A stretch of 64,000 nt of DNA from Mesorhizobium sp. B2-7-1 (GCF_006440735.1 NZ_VFUA01000013.1:28770-92769); one strand, 5' to 3'. Counted from the first letter of the stretch, positions 43,199-52,592 are shown. Program-made: numbers and translations. The notes: generated by a model from the sequence alone, not told the origin.

Positions 43199-43329
43199 AA
43201 TTTCCTCCCAGCCTTTCCGAAACAACAGCACAAGCCTTCATGCGGACAACCGCAGGCCGTCAGCCGCGTGATGCGCGAAAACGCACGGCAGCACGGCAAG
43301 CACGGTCGGCCTGATCATTCACAGCAAGT

Positions 43330-43351
43330 GGGCGGGTCTACGCGCCCGCCC
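43330..43351 (-). other. Stem-loop between the two binding-protein genes
   Basis: GGGCGGG (43330-43336) pairs with CCCGCCC (43345-43351) around an 8-nt loop, 17 nt after the stop of the first binding-protein gene. No T-run follows. The rest of the 170-nt gap up to 43198 has no open frame worth noting. Confidence 0.65.
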
Positions 43352-43368
43352 GACCACATCAATCAGCG

Positions 43369-44976
43369 TCAGGCCTTGAGCCACCAGCGCTCGCACATAC
43401 GCATATTGTCGAGCGGCATCAGGCCGCCGACCTTGTCGTAGCCCAGCTTGTTGGAGACGGCGTTGCGCCAATCCACGAAAGCGACTGTCAGCAGGTTGCC
43501 GTCGTCATGGATGATCTGCTGCGCCTCGGCATAATAGGCCGTGCGCTTGGCGTCGTCCGCCTCGGTCCGCGCCTTCTCGCACAACTCGTCGAAACGCGCA
43601 TTCGACCAGCCCGCGTTCCACGGCGCCTTTGACGTGTAGATCGTCGAGAACAGCCAGTCGACCTTCGCCCTCCCGAACCAGTCCACACCGGCAAAGCTTT
43701 TCTTCAACCAGACATTTTCCCAATAGCCGTCCGCCGCCTCGCGCACGACATTGATGGTGATGCCGGCCTTGGCCGCGTGTTCCTGGTAGAGAACCGCCGC
43801 GTCGATCGCGCCGGCGAAGGCGTTGTCCGCGACGTGAAGGTCAACGGAAACGTTGGTCAGCCCCGCCTTGGCCAGATGCTCCTTGGCTTTCTCGATGCTG
43901 TAATCGCGCTGCGGCAGCTCATGATAGTATTTCATGATCGAGGAGACGGGGTTGTCGTTGCCCTTGCGCCCCTCGCCGAGAAATACCTTGTCGATGACGT
44001 CGTCCCGATCCAGCGCATATTTCAACGCCAGACGAACATCGGGATTGTCGAACGGCGCAACGCGCGTATCCATGTCGAACGAGAAATGCCGCAGGCTCGG
44101 CACGCGCTGTACAGTGAAATCAGAGCTGCGCTCGACCATTGGCACATTGCGGATGTCGAGGTCCTGGATGAAATCCACCTCGCCCGTCAGCAAAGCGTTG
44201 AGCCGCGCCGTCGCGTCGGGGATGGAGATGAACTCGACCTCGTCCAGGTAGGGCTTGTTGTTCTTGTGATAGTTCGGGTTGCGCTTCAGCCGGGTCGCGA
44301 TGCCGGGTTCGAAGCTGTCGAGAAGAAACGCGCCCGTTCCCTTGCCCGACTGGATGTCGATGCCGCCGCCCTCCTGCGCCGGAAAGATCGACAGGTGATA
44401 GTCCGACATCAGGTAAGGAAGGTCCGCATTGCCGTCAGCGAGCTTGAAGACGACGGCATCGGACCCGTCGAGATCGATCGAGGAGATCTGCTGAACGATG
44501 GCGCGCGCGCCCGATGTCGAGTCGGGCTTCATGTGATGCAGGAAGGATTGGCGCACGTCCTCGGGCGTCAGGCTCTTGCCGTTGTGGAAGGTGACACCCT
44601 TTCTCAGCTTGAAGCGCCAGGTCGCGGCCTTGTCCTCCTGCTCCCAGCTTTCGGCGAGATCGGGAGCGACCGAGCCGTCGGGCAGGATCTCGACCAGGTT
44701 GTTGTAGACACCGCCGTTGAAGCTGGCTCCCGTCCAGCTGGTCGACCAGGTGCCTGGGTCGAGATTGTCGTTCTGCGAGGCGTTGTGGAGCCCCAGCCGC
44801 ATCTTGCCGCCGGCCTTGGGCTCGGCGGTCTGGGCATACGACATGCCCGGCATGGTCATGGCCGCGCCTGCCGCCAAAAGTGCCGAGCTCCGCGCCAAGA
44901 ACTCGCGACGGGAAATCGCGCCGTTGCGCAGTTTGTGGGCCAGATCATTCATCTGGCCGCGATCCGATTCGCTCAT
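43369..44976 (-). CDS. Dipeptide-type ABC substrate-binding protein, paralogue 1 (Tat-exported)
   Basis: 535 residues from the ATG at 44976, which has GAGGGTG 4 nt upstream; in-frame ATGs further up (45006) lack such a site. A Tat signal is present: NGAISRREFLARSSALLAAG with cleavage near SYAQ (about residue 49). The mature SBP_bac_5 fold carries LAESWEQEDKAATWRFKLRKGVTFH and the C-terminal KAKEHLAKAG region. First gene of the importer operon (two binding proteins, dppB, dppC, dppDF). The TGATTG-N2-CAATCA inverted repeat lies about 98 nt upstream, in the region shared with the divergent amidase gene. Confidence 0.92.
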   Translation of the reverse strand: MSESDRGQMNDLAHKLRNGAISRREFLARSSALLAAGAAMTMPGMSYAQTAEPKAGGKMRLGLHNASQNDNLDPGTWSTSWTGASFNGGVYNNLVEILPDGSVAPDLAESWEQEDKAATWRFKLRKGVTFHNGKSLTPEDVRQSFLHHMKPDSTSGARAIVQQISSIDLDGSDAVVFKLADGNADLPYLMSDYHLSIFPAQEGGGIDIQSGKGTGAFLLDSFEPGIATRLKRNPNYHKNNKPYLDEVEFISIPDATARLNALLTGEVDFIQDLDIRNVPMVERSSDFTVQRVPSLRHFSFDMDTRVAPFDNPDVRLALKYALDRDDVIDKVFLGEGRKGNDNPVSSIMKYYHELPQRDYSIEKAKEHLAKAGLTNVSVDLHVADNAFAGAIDAAVLYQEHAAKAGITINVVREAADGYWENVWLKKSFAGVDWFGRAKVDWLFSTIYTSKAPWNAGWSNARFDELCEKARTEADDAKRTAYYAEAQQIIHDDGNLLTVAFVDWRNAVSNKLGYDKVGGLMPLDNMRMCERWWLKA

Positions 44977-45073
44977 GTTCACCCTCTTGGATTGCTTGGT
45001 TGACATTCGGTCGCTTCTTCGTCCCGGCGCCTTGGGGATTACAGTAATTGGAAACGCGAACCTGTCAACAAAC

Positions 45074-45087
45074 TGATTGACCAATCA
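45074..45087. promoter_or_regulatory. Inverted repeat TGATTG-N2-CAATCA, putative TetR/BetI-type operator, copy 1
   Basis: TGATTGACCAATCA followed by ATCA lies in the 167-bp divergent region between the importer and amidase genes. The same arrangement, TGATTG-N2-CAATCAATCA, occurs at 55622-55639 before the aminotransferase operon. TetR proteins of the BetI type bind such A/T-flanked inverted repeats; the regulator at 47649-48302 is the only such protein in the region. Confidence 0.8.
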
Positions 45088-45143
45088 ATCATACAAGGGG
45101 CAAAATAACGCATCTTTGAACCGCCAGAGACCCAGGAGACGCC

Positions 45144-46577
45144 ATGCCGGACGGCAGCCTTGCCTATATCGGCGCATCGGAAGCGCTGCGCCTGTTCCGG
45201 ACCGGACAATTGTCGCCCGTGGAGGTGCTCGAGGCGCAATTGTCGCGCATCGGCTCGACTGCGCAGAGCCTCAATGCCGTCTGCTTCACCTATGCCGACG
45301 AGGCCATGGAGCAGGCGCGGCGCGCGGAAGCCCGCTACGCCGCGCGTGCCCCGGATTTGCGCCCGCTGGAAGGAATTGCGACCGCCCTCAAGGACGAAAA
45401 CATGATGGCAGGCAAGGTCACGACCTACGGTTCGGTTCTCTACGCCGACCATGTCGCCTCGGCGAACGCGCCGGTCGTGCAGCGCCTGCTGGACGCGGGC
45501 GCGATCGTGCATGCCCGCACCACCACGCCGGAATTTTCCTGCGCGCCGTTCTGCCATTCCCGCCAGTGGGGAATCACACGCAATCCGTGGAACCGCGATT
45601 TCACCCCCGGCGGTTCGTCGGGCGGTTCGGGGGCAGCCCTGGCGGCCGGTCTGACGACGCTGGCGACAGGCTCCGACATAGGCGGCTCCATTCGTATTCC
45701 CGCCTCGGCCTGCGGCGTCGTGGGCTTCAAGCCGCCTTACGGCCGCGTGCCGTCGACACCGCCCTTCAACCTCGATCACTACAATCATCCCGGCCCTATG
45801 GCGCGAACGGTCGAGGATTGCCTGCTGATGCAGAATATCCTGGCCGGGCCGCATCCGAAGGACATCGCTTCCCTGAAACCCAAGCTGGACCTGACGATCG
45901 ATCGAGGTGGCGTCCGCGGCTGGAAGATCGCCTACTCGCTCGATTTCGGCTTCATGGAGATCGATCCCGATGTTCGCGCGAACACCTTGCGGGCCGTCGA
46001 TGTCTTCCGCTCGCTGGGAGCCGAGGTGGTCGAAGTCGACCTGCCATGGTCGTGGGAGGTCTACGAGGCCGCCGCGACCCATCACGCGACACTGTTCGGC
46101 GCCTGGCTCGCGGAATACCTGGACGACCGCCAGTCGAGCCTGACGACCTACGCCGCCGACTTCGCCCGCAAATCGCTTGCGGTGACGACGCGCGACTATC
46201 TTTCAAGCCTCAATGTCGAAGGCCGTATCTACGCGCATTTCGGCCCGCTGATGGAGGAACACGACCTCTTCCTTTGCCCGACACTGGCGGTGCCGGCGGT
46301 GAGGGCCGATTTCGAGATGCGGGACCCGCTCACGATCAACGGCAAGCCGATCGATTCCTATCTCGGCTGGACCATGGCGTGGCCCTTCAACATGCTGAGC
46401 CGCTGCCCGGTGCTGGCCCTGCCCTCGGGCTTCGCCGGAACCGGCGTGCCCACGGGGATTCAATTGGTCGGCCGCACCTATGATGACCAGGCTGTCTTCC
46501 GCGCCGGTTTCGCGTACGAGAGCGCCGTGGGCGGCTGGTTCACCGCGCCCGAAACACGCCCCGATCTGCCCTGTTGA
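45144..46577 (+). CDS. Amidase (amidase-signature family)
   Basis: 477 residues. The Ser-cisSer-Lys triad can be placed: Lys in GIATALKDENMM (about residue 80), cis-Ser in GGSSGGSGAALAAG and nucleophile Ser in GSDIGGSIRIPASACG (about 180). It hydrolyses an amide to acid and amine in the cytoplasm. No signal peptide. It is divergent from the importer operon, whose substrate it probably cleaves, and overlaps the downstream region of the acetylpolyamine amidohydrolase gene by a few bases at most. Confidence 0.92.
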   Translation: MPDGSLAYIGASEALRLFRTGQLSPVEVLEAQLSRIGSTAQSLNAVCFTYADEAMEQARRAEARYAARAPDLRPLEGIATALKDENMMAGKVTTYGSVLYADHVASANAPVVQRLLDAGAIVHARTTTPEFSCAPFCHSRQWGITRNPWNRDFTPGGSSGGSGAALAAGLTTLATGSDIGGSIRIPASACGVVGFKPPYGRVPSTPPFNLDHYNHPGPMARTVEDCLLMQNILAGPHPKDIASLKPKLDLTIDRGGVRGWKIAYSLDFGFMEIDPDVRANTLRAVDVFRSLGAEVVEVDLPWSWEVYEAAATHHATLFGAWLAEYLDDRQSSLTTYAADFARKSLAVTTRDYLSSLNVEGRIYAHFGPLMEEHDLFLCPTLAVPAVRADFEMRDPLTINGKPIDSYLGWTMAWPFNMLSRCPVLALPSGFAGTGVPTGIQLVGRTYDDQAVFRAGFAYESAVGGWFTAPETRPDLPC

Positions 46578-46585
46578 GATTTGCC

Positions 46586-47620
46586 ATGAAAACAATCTTC
46601 TCCGACCGTCATAAATTGCAAAGCGTCGAGACCGAATTCTATCGGGGCAAATGGGTGGAAGCCTTCGAGATTCCGCGCCGCGCCCAATTGGTGCTCGACG
46701 CGGTGCGACGCGCCGATCTCGGCCCGGTCATCGGGCCCGAAAGCTTCGACCTTTCGCCGGTTCTTGCCGTGCATGATCCGGATTTCGTCCGGTTTCTGGA
46801 AAACATCTGGGCCGACTGGGTGGCGGAAGTCGGAGCCATTCCTGCCTATCCGAACATCTGGCCGCCGCGTCGCACGCGCATGATCCCCACCATTCGTCCG
46901 GGCGCCGAGCTCGGTCGCTACGCGGTGGACATGAGCAGCCCGATCCTGGAGGGCACCTGGCAGGCTGCGCGTTCCGCGGTCGATTGCGCCTTGACCGGGG
47001 CCAGGTTCATCAACGCGGGCGAGCCTTCGGCCTTCGCGCTCTGCCGTCCGCCCGGACACCATTCAGGCCGCGACTATTTCGGCGGCTACTGCTTCCTGAA
47101 CAACGCCGCCATCGCCGCGCAGTATTTCCGCGACACCGGCGCGCGGCGCGTCGCCGTGCTTGACGTCGACTACCACCACGGCAACGGCACGCAGGATATT
47201 TTCTACGATCGCGACGACGTGCTGACCGTTTCGATCCATGGCGATCCGGTTCAGGAGTATCCCTACTATATCGGTTTCGCCGACGAGACCGGGCAAGCGG
47301 CTGGCCAGGGTTTCAATCTCAATCTCCCGCTGCCCTGGGGATCGGATTTTTCTACCTGGGGCGCAGCACTTGACCGGGCGATCGATCGCATAGCGGCTTT
47401 TGCTCCCGAGCGTCTGGTGGTTTCACTGGGGGTGGACGCGTTCGAGGAAGATCCGATCTCGCACTTCAAGCTGACGAACGCCGATTTCGTCGAGATCGGG
47501 CGTCGCATCGGCTCGCTGAAGACACCTTCCCTGTTCGTGATGGAGGGCGGCTATGCAATCGAGGCGATCGGCACAAATGTCGTGAACGTTCTCACCGGGC
47601 ATTTGTCCGCACAGACGTGA
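46586..47620 (+). CDS. Acetylpolyamine amidohydrolase (histone-deacetylase family)
   Basis: 344 residues; the start MKTIFSDRHKLQSVETEFYRG and the total length fit the acetylpolyamine amidohydrolase branch (about 341 residues). Active-site features: tandem His in RPPGHHSGRDYFGGYCFLNN, zinc ligands Asp and His in DVDYHHGNGTQDIF and Asp in SLGVDAFEEDP, and the transition-state Tyr in EGGYAIEAIG. It removes acetyl groups from acetylated putrescine, cadaverine or spermidine. I use the ATG at 46586; a TTG at 46574 inside the amidase stop is possible. Coupled to the amidase gene, which suggests that the pathway handles acylated amines. Confidence 0.92.
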   Translation: MKTIFSDRHKLQSVETEFYRGKWVEAFEIPRRAQLVLDAVRRADLGPVIGPESFDLSPVLAVHDPDFVRFLENIWADWVAEVGAIPAYPNIWPPRRTRMIPTIRPGAELGRYAVDMSSPILEGTWQAARSAVDCALTGARFINAGEPSAFALCRPPGHHSGRDYFGGYCFLNNAAIAAQYFRDTGARRVAVLDVDYHHGNGTQDIFYDRDDVLTVSIHGDPVQEYPYYIGFADETGQAAGQGFNLNLPLPWGSDFSTWGAALDRAIDRIAAFAPERLVVSLGVDAFEEDPISHFKLTNADFVEIGRRIGSLKTPSLFVMEGGYAIEAIGTNVVNVLTGHLSAQT

Positions 47621-47648
47621 GATAAAGGCCGGGCACCTGTCCCGGCCG

Positions 47649-48302
47649 TCAGAAATCCTCTGGAAAATGCAGCCGCATGAAGGCAAGGCAGGCTTCGTGA
47701 CCGATCTTCTGCCCCTCGGTGATGGACATGTTGGACACCAGATTCTCGATCCACAATCCCGAGATCAAGGCATTCAACGATATCGCCAACTGCTGGGCAG
47801 CGATCGTCATTCCGCGCAGTTGCGCAAGCTCGGCCATATCGGCGCAAACGGCCCGGTTGTAGTACTCGCGCAGTTCCGCGCATCTTTTGTGATAGGCCGG
47901 AACCCGAACCGCCTCCGCCCAGAAAGCCAGCCACAATGCGATGCTGTCCCGCCCCGCGGCCTTGCGGCTGAAGTCGGTATCGATCATGCGACGGATGCGA
48001 TCCGCCGGGCCGAGCGCCGAGGCGTTGAGGCGAGTGAGGTAGGCTTCGTATTCCGCGGCCGTGTGATCCAGCGCGGCGAAGATGATGCCTTCCTTCGATT
48101 GGAAATGAAAGGAGACCACGCCGTAGGAGCATTTTGCCTCTGCGGCGATCGAGTTGATTGTGACGCCCGTCAGGCCCCGTTTCGAAATGACCTTGACCGC
48201 TGCCTCGACAAGGCTGCGACGGCGGTCGACCACTTGATCGTCGCGGCTAACAGCCATGGTCCTTCCGGCGCTCCCCCGGGATCTGGCTTTCAGATCCGAC
48301 AT
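47649..48302 (-). CDS. TetR-family regulator (BetI-like)
   Basis: 217 residues: TetR helix-turn-helix GVTINSIAAEAKCSYGVVSFHF (about 45-66) after RRRSLVEAAVKVISKRGL, and a BetI-like C-terminal domain (RDSIALWLAFWAEA). An internal ATG at 48257 with AAGGA close upstream is an alternative start. It converges on the amidohydrolase gene above and stands between the two arms of the amine cluster. The paired inverted repeats at 45074 and 55622 make a repressor controlling importer, amidases and the degradation operon likely. Ligand unknown; BetI itself senses choline. Confidence 0.88.
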   Translation of the reverse strand: MSDLKARSRGSAGRTMAVSRDDQVVDRRRSLVEAAVKVISKRGLTGVTINSIAAEAKCSYGVVSFHFQSKEGIIFAALDHTAAEYEAYLTRLNASALGPADRIRRMIDTDFSRKAAGRDSIALWLAFWAEAVRVPAYHKRCAELREYYNRAVCADMAELAQLRGMTIAAQQLAISLNALISGLWIENLVSNMSITEGQKIGHEACLAFMRLHFPEDF

Positions 48303-48390
48303 GCAAATTCAGCTTTTCATTCGAAAATAAGTAGGAATCCTGTCTCGCCATGCGAGCCGAAAAGCAAGCCTCATCGTCGCGAAAAGACAT

Positions 48391-49263
48391 CTAACGCACC
48401 GCTTCATTGCCGGGGGCGAGCCTGAGAAAATGCGCGGCATTGTCGTGCAGCCACAATCTGCGCACCTCGTCACTCAAGTCGAGGCTGTTCATTTCGCCGA
48501 CCGCGGTGTCGACCGGCATCATCGGGAAAGCCGAGCCGAAGATCATTTTTTGCTTCAGGATGGTGCGGCCATACTGGAGTAGCGGCTCGTATCCTGAATG
48601 CGCCTTCGCCAGCAGCTTGGGACGGACCGCAAGAAGGCCGATGTAAAGGTTCGGATGCCGCCAGGCCACGCCGATCAGTTCCTGCACCCAGGGCCACCCG
48701 GGCGGCGAGGCTATGGCCCGCAATTCCGGATAGCGGACCATGACGTTGTCCAGATATTCCGGCTTGCCCACCGACATCGGCGTCTGCGTGGAGAAGTTGA
48801 TGCCGCAGTGGATGTTGACCGGCACATCGAGCTCGATCGCCCTTTCGTACAGCGGGAAGAGCCGCGCGTCGTCCGGCGCCATCTTCAGCTCGAAGCACTG
48901 AAGATTGAGGCCACGCAGTCCGAGGTGGTTGACCGCGTGATCGAACGCGGCCACCGCATCCGCCTGGTACGGATCGACGCCCGCGAAGCCGATGAAGCGC
49001 GGGCCGTGCGATTTCACGAAATCCGCCACCGATTCGTTCGCGATCTTGAAACCGAAGGTCGTGCTGAGATCGCGTGCCTTCAGCACGACATGCCGCGTTC
49101 CAAGCCGTTCATAGGTCTCCAGGTATCCATCCAACCCTCGAGCGGCCTGCGAGCCGGCCGAGAGCGTCTCGCTTGCCTCATAGACCCGTCGATAATTGCT
49201 CAGATGCGGAGCCGCCGGGGAAAACTCCGGCAGCGGCGGGCGGCTGGAAAAATCGATAAGCAT
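48391..49263 (-). CDS. Amidohydrolase-2 family protein with eroded metal site
   Basis: 290 residues of the TIM-barrel amidohydrolase_2 family: GFAGVDPYQADAVAAFDHAV, GLRGLNLQCF, VPVNIHCG (His 152), PELRAIASPPGWPWVQE and KQKMIFGSAFPMMP. The N-terminal D-x-H-x-H metal pair is absent (MLIDFSSRPP), and the catalytic Asp that usually stands in FGSDFP is alanine (245). The protein may therefore not be a metal hydrolase at all. Last gene of the aminotransferase operon, 3 nt after the FAD oxidoreductase gene. Confidence 0.83.
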   Translation of the reverse strand: MLIDFSSRPPLPEFSPAAPHLSNYRRVYEASETLSAGSQAARGLDGYLETYERLGTRHVVLKARDLSTTFGFKIANESVADFVKSHGPRFIGFAGVDPYQADAVAAFDHAVNHLGLRGLNLQCFELKMAPDDARLFPLYERAIELDVPVNIHCGINFSTQTPMSVGKPEYLDNVMVRYPELRAIASPPGWPWVQELIGVAWRHPNLYIGLLAVRPKLLAKAHSGYEPLLQYGRTILKQKMIFGSAFPMMPVDTAVGEMNSLDLSDEVRRLWLHDNAAHFLRLAPGNEAVR

Positions 49264-49266
49264 GGC

Positions 49267-50862
49267 TCAGCTCCATTTCCCGCGGTCTTCCAGGATCACC
49301 TTGGCCGCGTTGTGCCCGGGAACGCCGGTGACGCCGCCGCCGGGATGAACCGATGCGCTGGCCTGATAAAGCCTTTCGATCGGGCTGCGATAATCGGCAT
49401 AGTTCGGCGAGAACCGGCGGAAGAACATCTGGTCGGCGCTGATTTCACCGTGATGCACATGACCGTTCGGAAGGTCGAAAATCCGCTCCAGATCCAGCGG
49501 CGTGATGACCTGCCGGTGCAAGATGTGATCCTCGATATCCGGGAACTGGGTCTTGAGGACCTTCAGGACATTCTCCCACAATTCCTCGCGCCGCTCGTCC
49601 CAGCTGCCCTTGGCGAGCGTATAGGGCGCATGTCCGCCGAAGACGTTCATGATGTGGTGCCCGGGAGGCGCCAGCGTCGGATCCACCATCGACGGCACCT
49701 TGACGATCAGGAATGGCTCGTCGGCGATCTCGCCCTCCTGGGAGATGCGATGCGCGCGTTCCATATAGGCGACGCTGGGCGCGATCGTCATTTGCGGCAG
49801 GACGCCGCCACCGTGCGCGGCCTGCGCGAAGACAGGTGCGTCCGGCAGCGACTTCAGGGCCAGGTTGACGCGAAACACCGTGCTTTCGCAACGGATGTTG
49901 GCGATGTCGCGATTGAAATCCTCAGGCAACCGACCGGGATCGATCAGCCTGGTGAAGATCGTGCGCGCCGTCGCGTTGGCGACCACGATCTTGGATCGGA
50001 TGTCCTCGCCGCCCGCAAGCCGCACTCCGACCGCGCGCCCGTTCTCTACCAGGATTCTTTCGACCGGAACGCCGGTGCGGACTTCCATGCCATGCGCCTC
50101 GCCGGAACGGCGGATGGCGTCGGAGATCGCACCCATCCCACCCTTCATGAAACCGGCAGGGCCCGCAGGCGTGGTCCCGTCGCGCACGATGCCGCGCACC
50201 AGCATATAGGCTGAGCCCGGCGTTTTCAGGCTGGAATTGGCGCCGCCGCCGCCGGCAAAGAAGCCGAGGACCAGCTTCACATCCTCCGACTCGAACCAGC
50301 GCGACAGGTAGTCATAGGCGCTCATGGTCAGAAGGTTGTAGATGTCGAAAAATTGCGGGCCGATCTTGCGAAAGCGCCACACGAAGCCGGCCATGCGCCT
50401 CAGGTCGCGCATCTTGCCGCTGCCGGGATTGATGGGGACTTCCCACAGAAGCTGCTTCATGAAGGGCGCGATCTTCTGCATATGCGTCCGATAGCGCGCA
50501 TAGGCCTGACCGTCCGAATTCGACAGCCTGCCGATTTCGGCGGCGAACTTCTCAGGGTCGTCCCACATGGTGAAGGTCCTGCCGCCCTCGAGCGCAAAGA
50601 CCGTGGGATGCGCGGGCAGCACCTCGAAGCCGTATTTCTGCAATTCCAGATCGAGGATGACCTTGGGCTGCAAAAGGCCTTGATAATAGGACGCTATCGA
50701 CGAGCGATATCCAGGAGCGATCTCTTCGGTCACGGCGGCGCCGCCGGTGATGTCGCGCCGTTCGACCAACAGCACCTTCACTCCCGCTCGCGAAAGATAG
50801 GCGCCGCAAGTCAAGCCGTTGTGGCCGCCGCCGACGATGACGGCGTCGTAGCGCGGGCTCAT
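49267..50862 (-). CDS. FAD-dependent phytoene desaturase/PYROXD2-like oxidoreductase
   Basis: 531 residues. The N-terminal dinucleotide-binding motif YDAVIVGGGHNGLTCGAYL with VLLVERRDITGGAA is the CrtI/PYROXD2 type, and the C-terminal FAD clamp reads YQASASVHPGGGVTGVPGHNAA. Relatives are amine oxidases and desaturases; no carotenoid genes accompany it. In an operon with aminotransferase, aldehyde dehydrogenase and CoA ligase it may oxidise a C-N or C-C bond of the pathway intermediate. Its ATG overlaps the ligase stop by four bases. Confidence 0.87.
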   Translation of the reverse strand: MSPRYDAVIVGGGHNGLTCGAYLSRAGVKVLLVERRDITGGAAVTEEIAPGYRSSIASYYQGLLQPKVILDLELQKYGFEVLPAHPTVFALEGGRTFTMWDDPEKFAAEIGRLSNSDGQAYARYRTHMQKIAPFMKQLLWEVPINPGSGKMRDLRRMAGFVWRFRKIGPQFFDIYNLLTMSAYDYLSRWFESEDVKLVLGFFAGGGGANSSLKTPGSAYMLVRGIVRDGTTPAGPAGFMKGGMGAISDAIRRSGEAHGMEVRTGVPVERILVENGRAVGVRLAGGEDIRSKIVVANATARTIFTRLIDPGRLPEDFNRDIANIRCESTVFRVNLALKSLPDAPVFAQAAHGGGVLPQMTIAPSVAYMERAHRISQEGEIADEPFLIVKVPSMVDPTLAPPGHHIMNVFGGHAPYTLAKGSWDERREELWENVLKVLKTQFPDIEDHILHRQVITPLDLERIFDLPNGHVHHGEISADQMFFRRFSPNYADYRSPIERLYQASASVHPGGGVTGVPGHNAAKVILEDRGKWS

Positions 50863-52514
50863 GCGCCAGCTCCTTCGATCCAGGCGGCGATCGTGCGGTC
50901 ATAGGCGCCCGCCCGCGGATTTGTGTCTCCCGCCTTGAGTTGCGGCTTGGATATCTTCAGCGAGGCTGTGCGGGGAAAATCCGCGACGAAGGCATAGAAG
51001 CGCGGAACCTTGAAGGCGGCGAGACCGGCTTGGGCCGTGGCGATGACACTGTCCAGCAGTGCCTGATCGAGCCCCTGCCCTTCCTTGAGTTTCAGATAGG
51101 CCTTGACCTCCTCGCCCCTGAGCGGATCCGGCACGCCGACCACAGCGACTTCGGCCACCCCCGGGGCCGCGGCAAGAACCGTCTCGACCTCGCGCGCGGC
51201 GATGTTCTCGGCCGAGCGCCGGATCATGTCCTTCTTGCGGCCGACGATGTAGAAAAACCCGTCCTCGTCCTGGCGGAACAGATCGCCGGTGGAGAACCAT
51301 CCGTCACGCAAGACCTCGGCGGTCGCTTCCGGATTGTTGTAGTAGCCCAGCATGATGCCGGGACCACTGATCTGCAATTCGCCGATTGCCCCTTGCTGAA
51401 CGGGATTGCCTGCCTCGTCGACGATGCGGCATTGCCGAAACGGACAGGGCACCCCGCAGGATCCGGATCCGACCTTGTCGGGCCGCTCGACAGGGGCGAA
51501 CATCGCCGGGCCGACCTCCGTCATGCCGAAGGCCTCGCGCGCATTCAGATCGAAGCGCGTCTCCAGCGCTTCGTGAAGATCGCGCGGACAGCCGTAGATG
51601 TTGGCGCGCACCACCTTGTTGTCGGCGTCGTGCGGCTGCGCTGCGATACCGTGCAAGACCCAAGGCAGCAGGCAGAACTCGATACCGAATTCCTTCAGCC
51701 AGAAGGAAAAACGGCTGGTCGATTGCCGTGCGGCAACGAAAAGCGTGCCTCGCTGATACATGGTCATCAGCAGCAGCCATTGCGGATCCATGTAGAAGAA
51801 AGGCGTCGAGGCCAGGATGCGCTGATAGACCCTGCCGTCGCGAAACGCATTCACCTTGCCGGCGGAAATCCAATAGCGCTGGCTCAACATGCAGCCTTTC
51901 GGGAAACCGCTGGTGCCCGAGGTGAACTGGATGTTCAGCAGATCGCCATGCCCGACGGGCTCGGGCGCCGTGAAGCTATCGGCCGGCGCGGCCAACGCAT
52001 GCCAGTCGCGCGCGCCGTCCGGCATGTCGCCGCCGACGACGATCATCCGCTCCGGCGGCACCGACACCAACCCTTCGGCATGAGCCTGATCGAGTGTCGC
52101 GCGCGTGGAGGCATGGGTCACGACCCATTCGGCCTCCGCCACCTGCATCACATGCGCGATCTCGCGTGGCGTGTAGCCGGGATTGATCGGCAGCATCACG
52201 GCGCCGATCCGGCCCAGCGCCAGCCAAGTCAACGGGAAGGCGGCGATATTGGGCAGCATCACGCCCACATGCGTGCCTTTGCGGATGCCGATCGCCAGAA
52301 AGCCCGCCGCGAGCCCGTTCACGGTACGCCGCATGTCGGCATAGGTGATGGTTTCGCCGCTCTCGAAAAAATTCCACAACAGCCTGTCGCCGGCCGCGTC
52401 GGCTGCGGCATCGATCAGCGCGCCGATATTGTCCGGCAGCGGCTCGGCCTCGATGCGACGACGGCGCTCATCATACCCGACGACGGGTTGCGCCAGGACT
52501 TCGTCCTTCCACAT
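50859..52514 (-). CDS. AMP-forming acyl-CoA ligase (ANL family, CaiC-like)
   Basis: 551 residues with P-loop IQFTSGTSGFPKGCMLSQ (about 190-207), A5 REAFGMTEVGPAMF, YNNPEATAEVLRDGWFSTGDL (A7) and a C-terminal lysine in FPRTASLKISKPQLK. Similar to crotonobetaine/carnitine-CoA ligases in layout. It activates a carboxylic acid with ATP and CoA, most likely the acid produced by the aldehyde dehydrogenase just upstream. The ATG at 52514 has GGAG 6 nt before it; an in-frame TTG at 52520 is the alternative. Confidence 0.9.
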   Translation of the reverse strand: MWKDEVLAQPVVGYDERRRRIEAEPLPDNIGALIDAAADAAGDRLLWNFFESGETITYADMRRTVNGLAAGFLAIGIRKGTHVGVMLPNIAAFPLTWLALGRIGAVMLPINPGYTPREIAHVMQVAEAEWVVTHASTRATLDQAHAEGLVSVPPERMIVVGGDMPDGARDWHALAAPADSFTAPEPVGHGDLLNIQFTSGTSGFPKGCMLSQRYWISAGKVNAFRDGRVYQRILASTPFFYMDPQWLLLMTMYQRGTLFVAARQSTSRFSFWLKEFGIEFCLLPWVLHGIAAQPHDADNKVVRANIYGCPRDLHEALETRFDLNAREAFGMTEVGPAMFAPVERPDKVGSGSCGVPCPFRQCRIVDEAGNPVQQGAIGELQISGPGIMLGYYNNPEATAEVLRDGWFSTGDLFRQDEDGFFYIVGRKKDMIRRSAENIAAREVETVLAAAPGVAEVAVVGVPDPLRGEEVKAYLKLKEGQGLDQALLDSVIATAQAGLAAFKVPRFYAFVADFPRTASLKISKPQLKAGDTNPRAGAYDRTIAAWIEGAGA

Positions 52515-52592
52515 GTCCAACTCCGAATGCAGCAGGTCAGCGCTTAGGTTCCGGCAGGCCGCGCCGTCGCAAGAACGGCGCGGCCCCGACAG

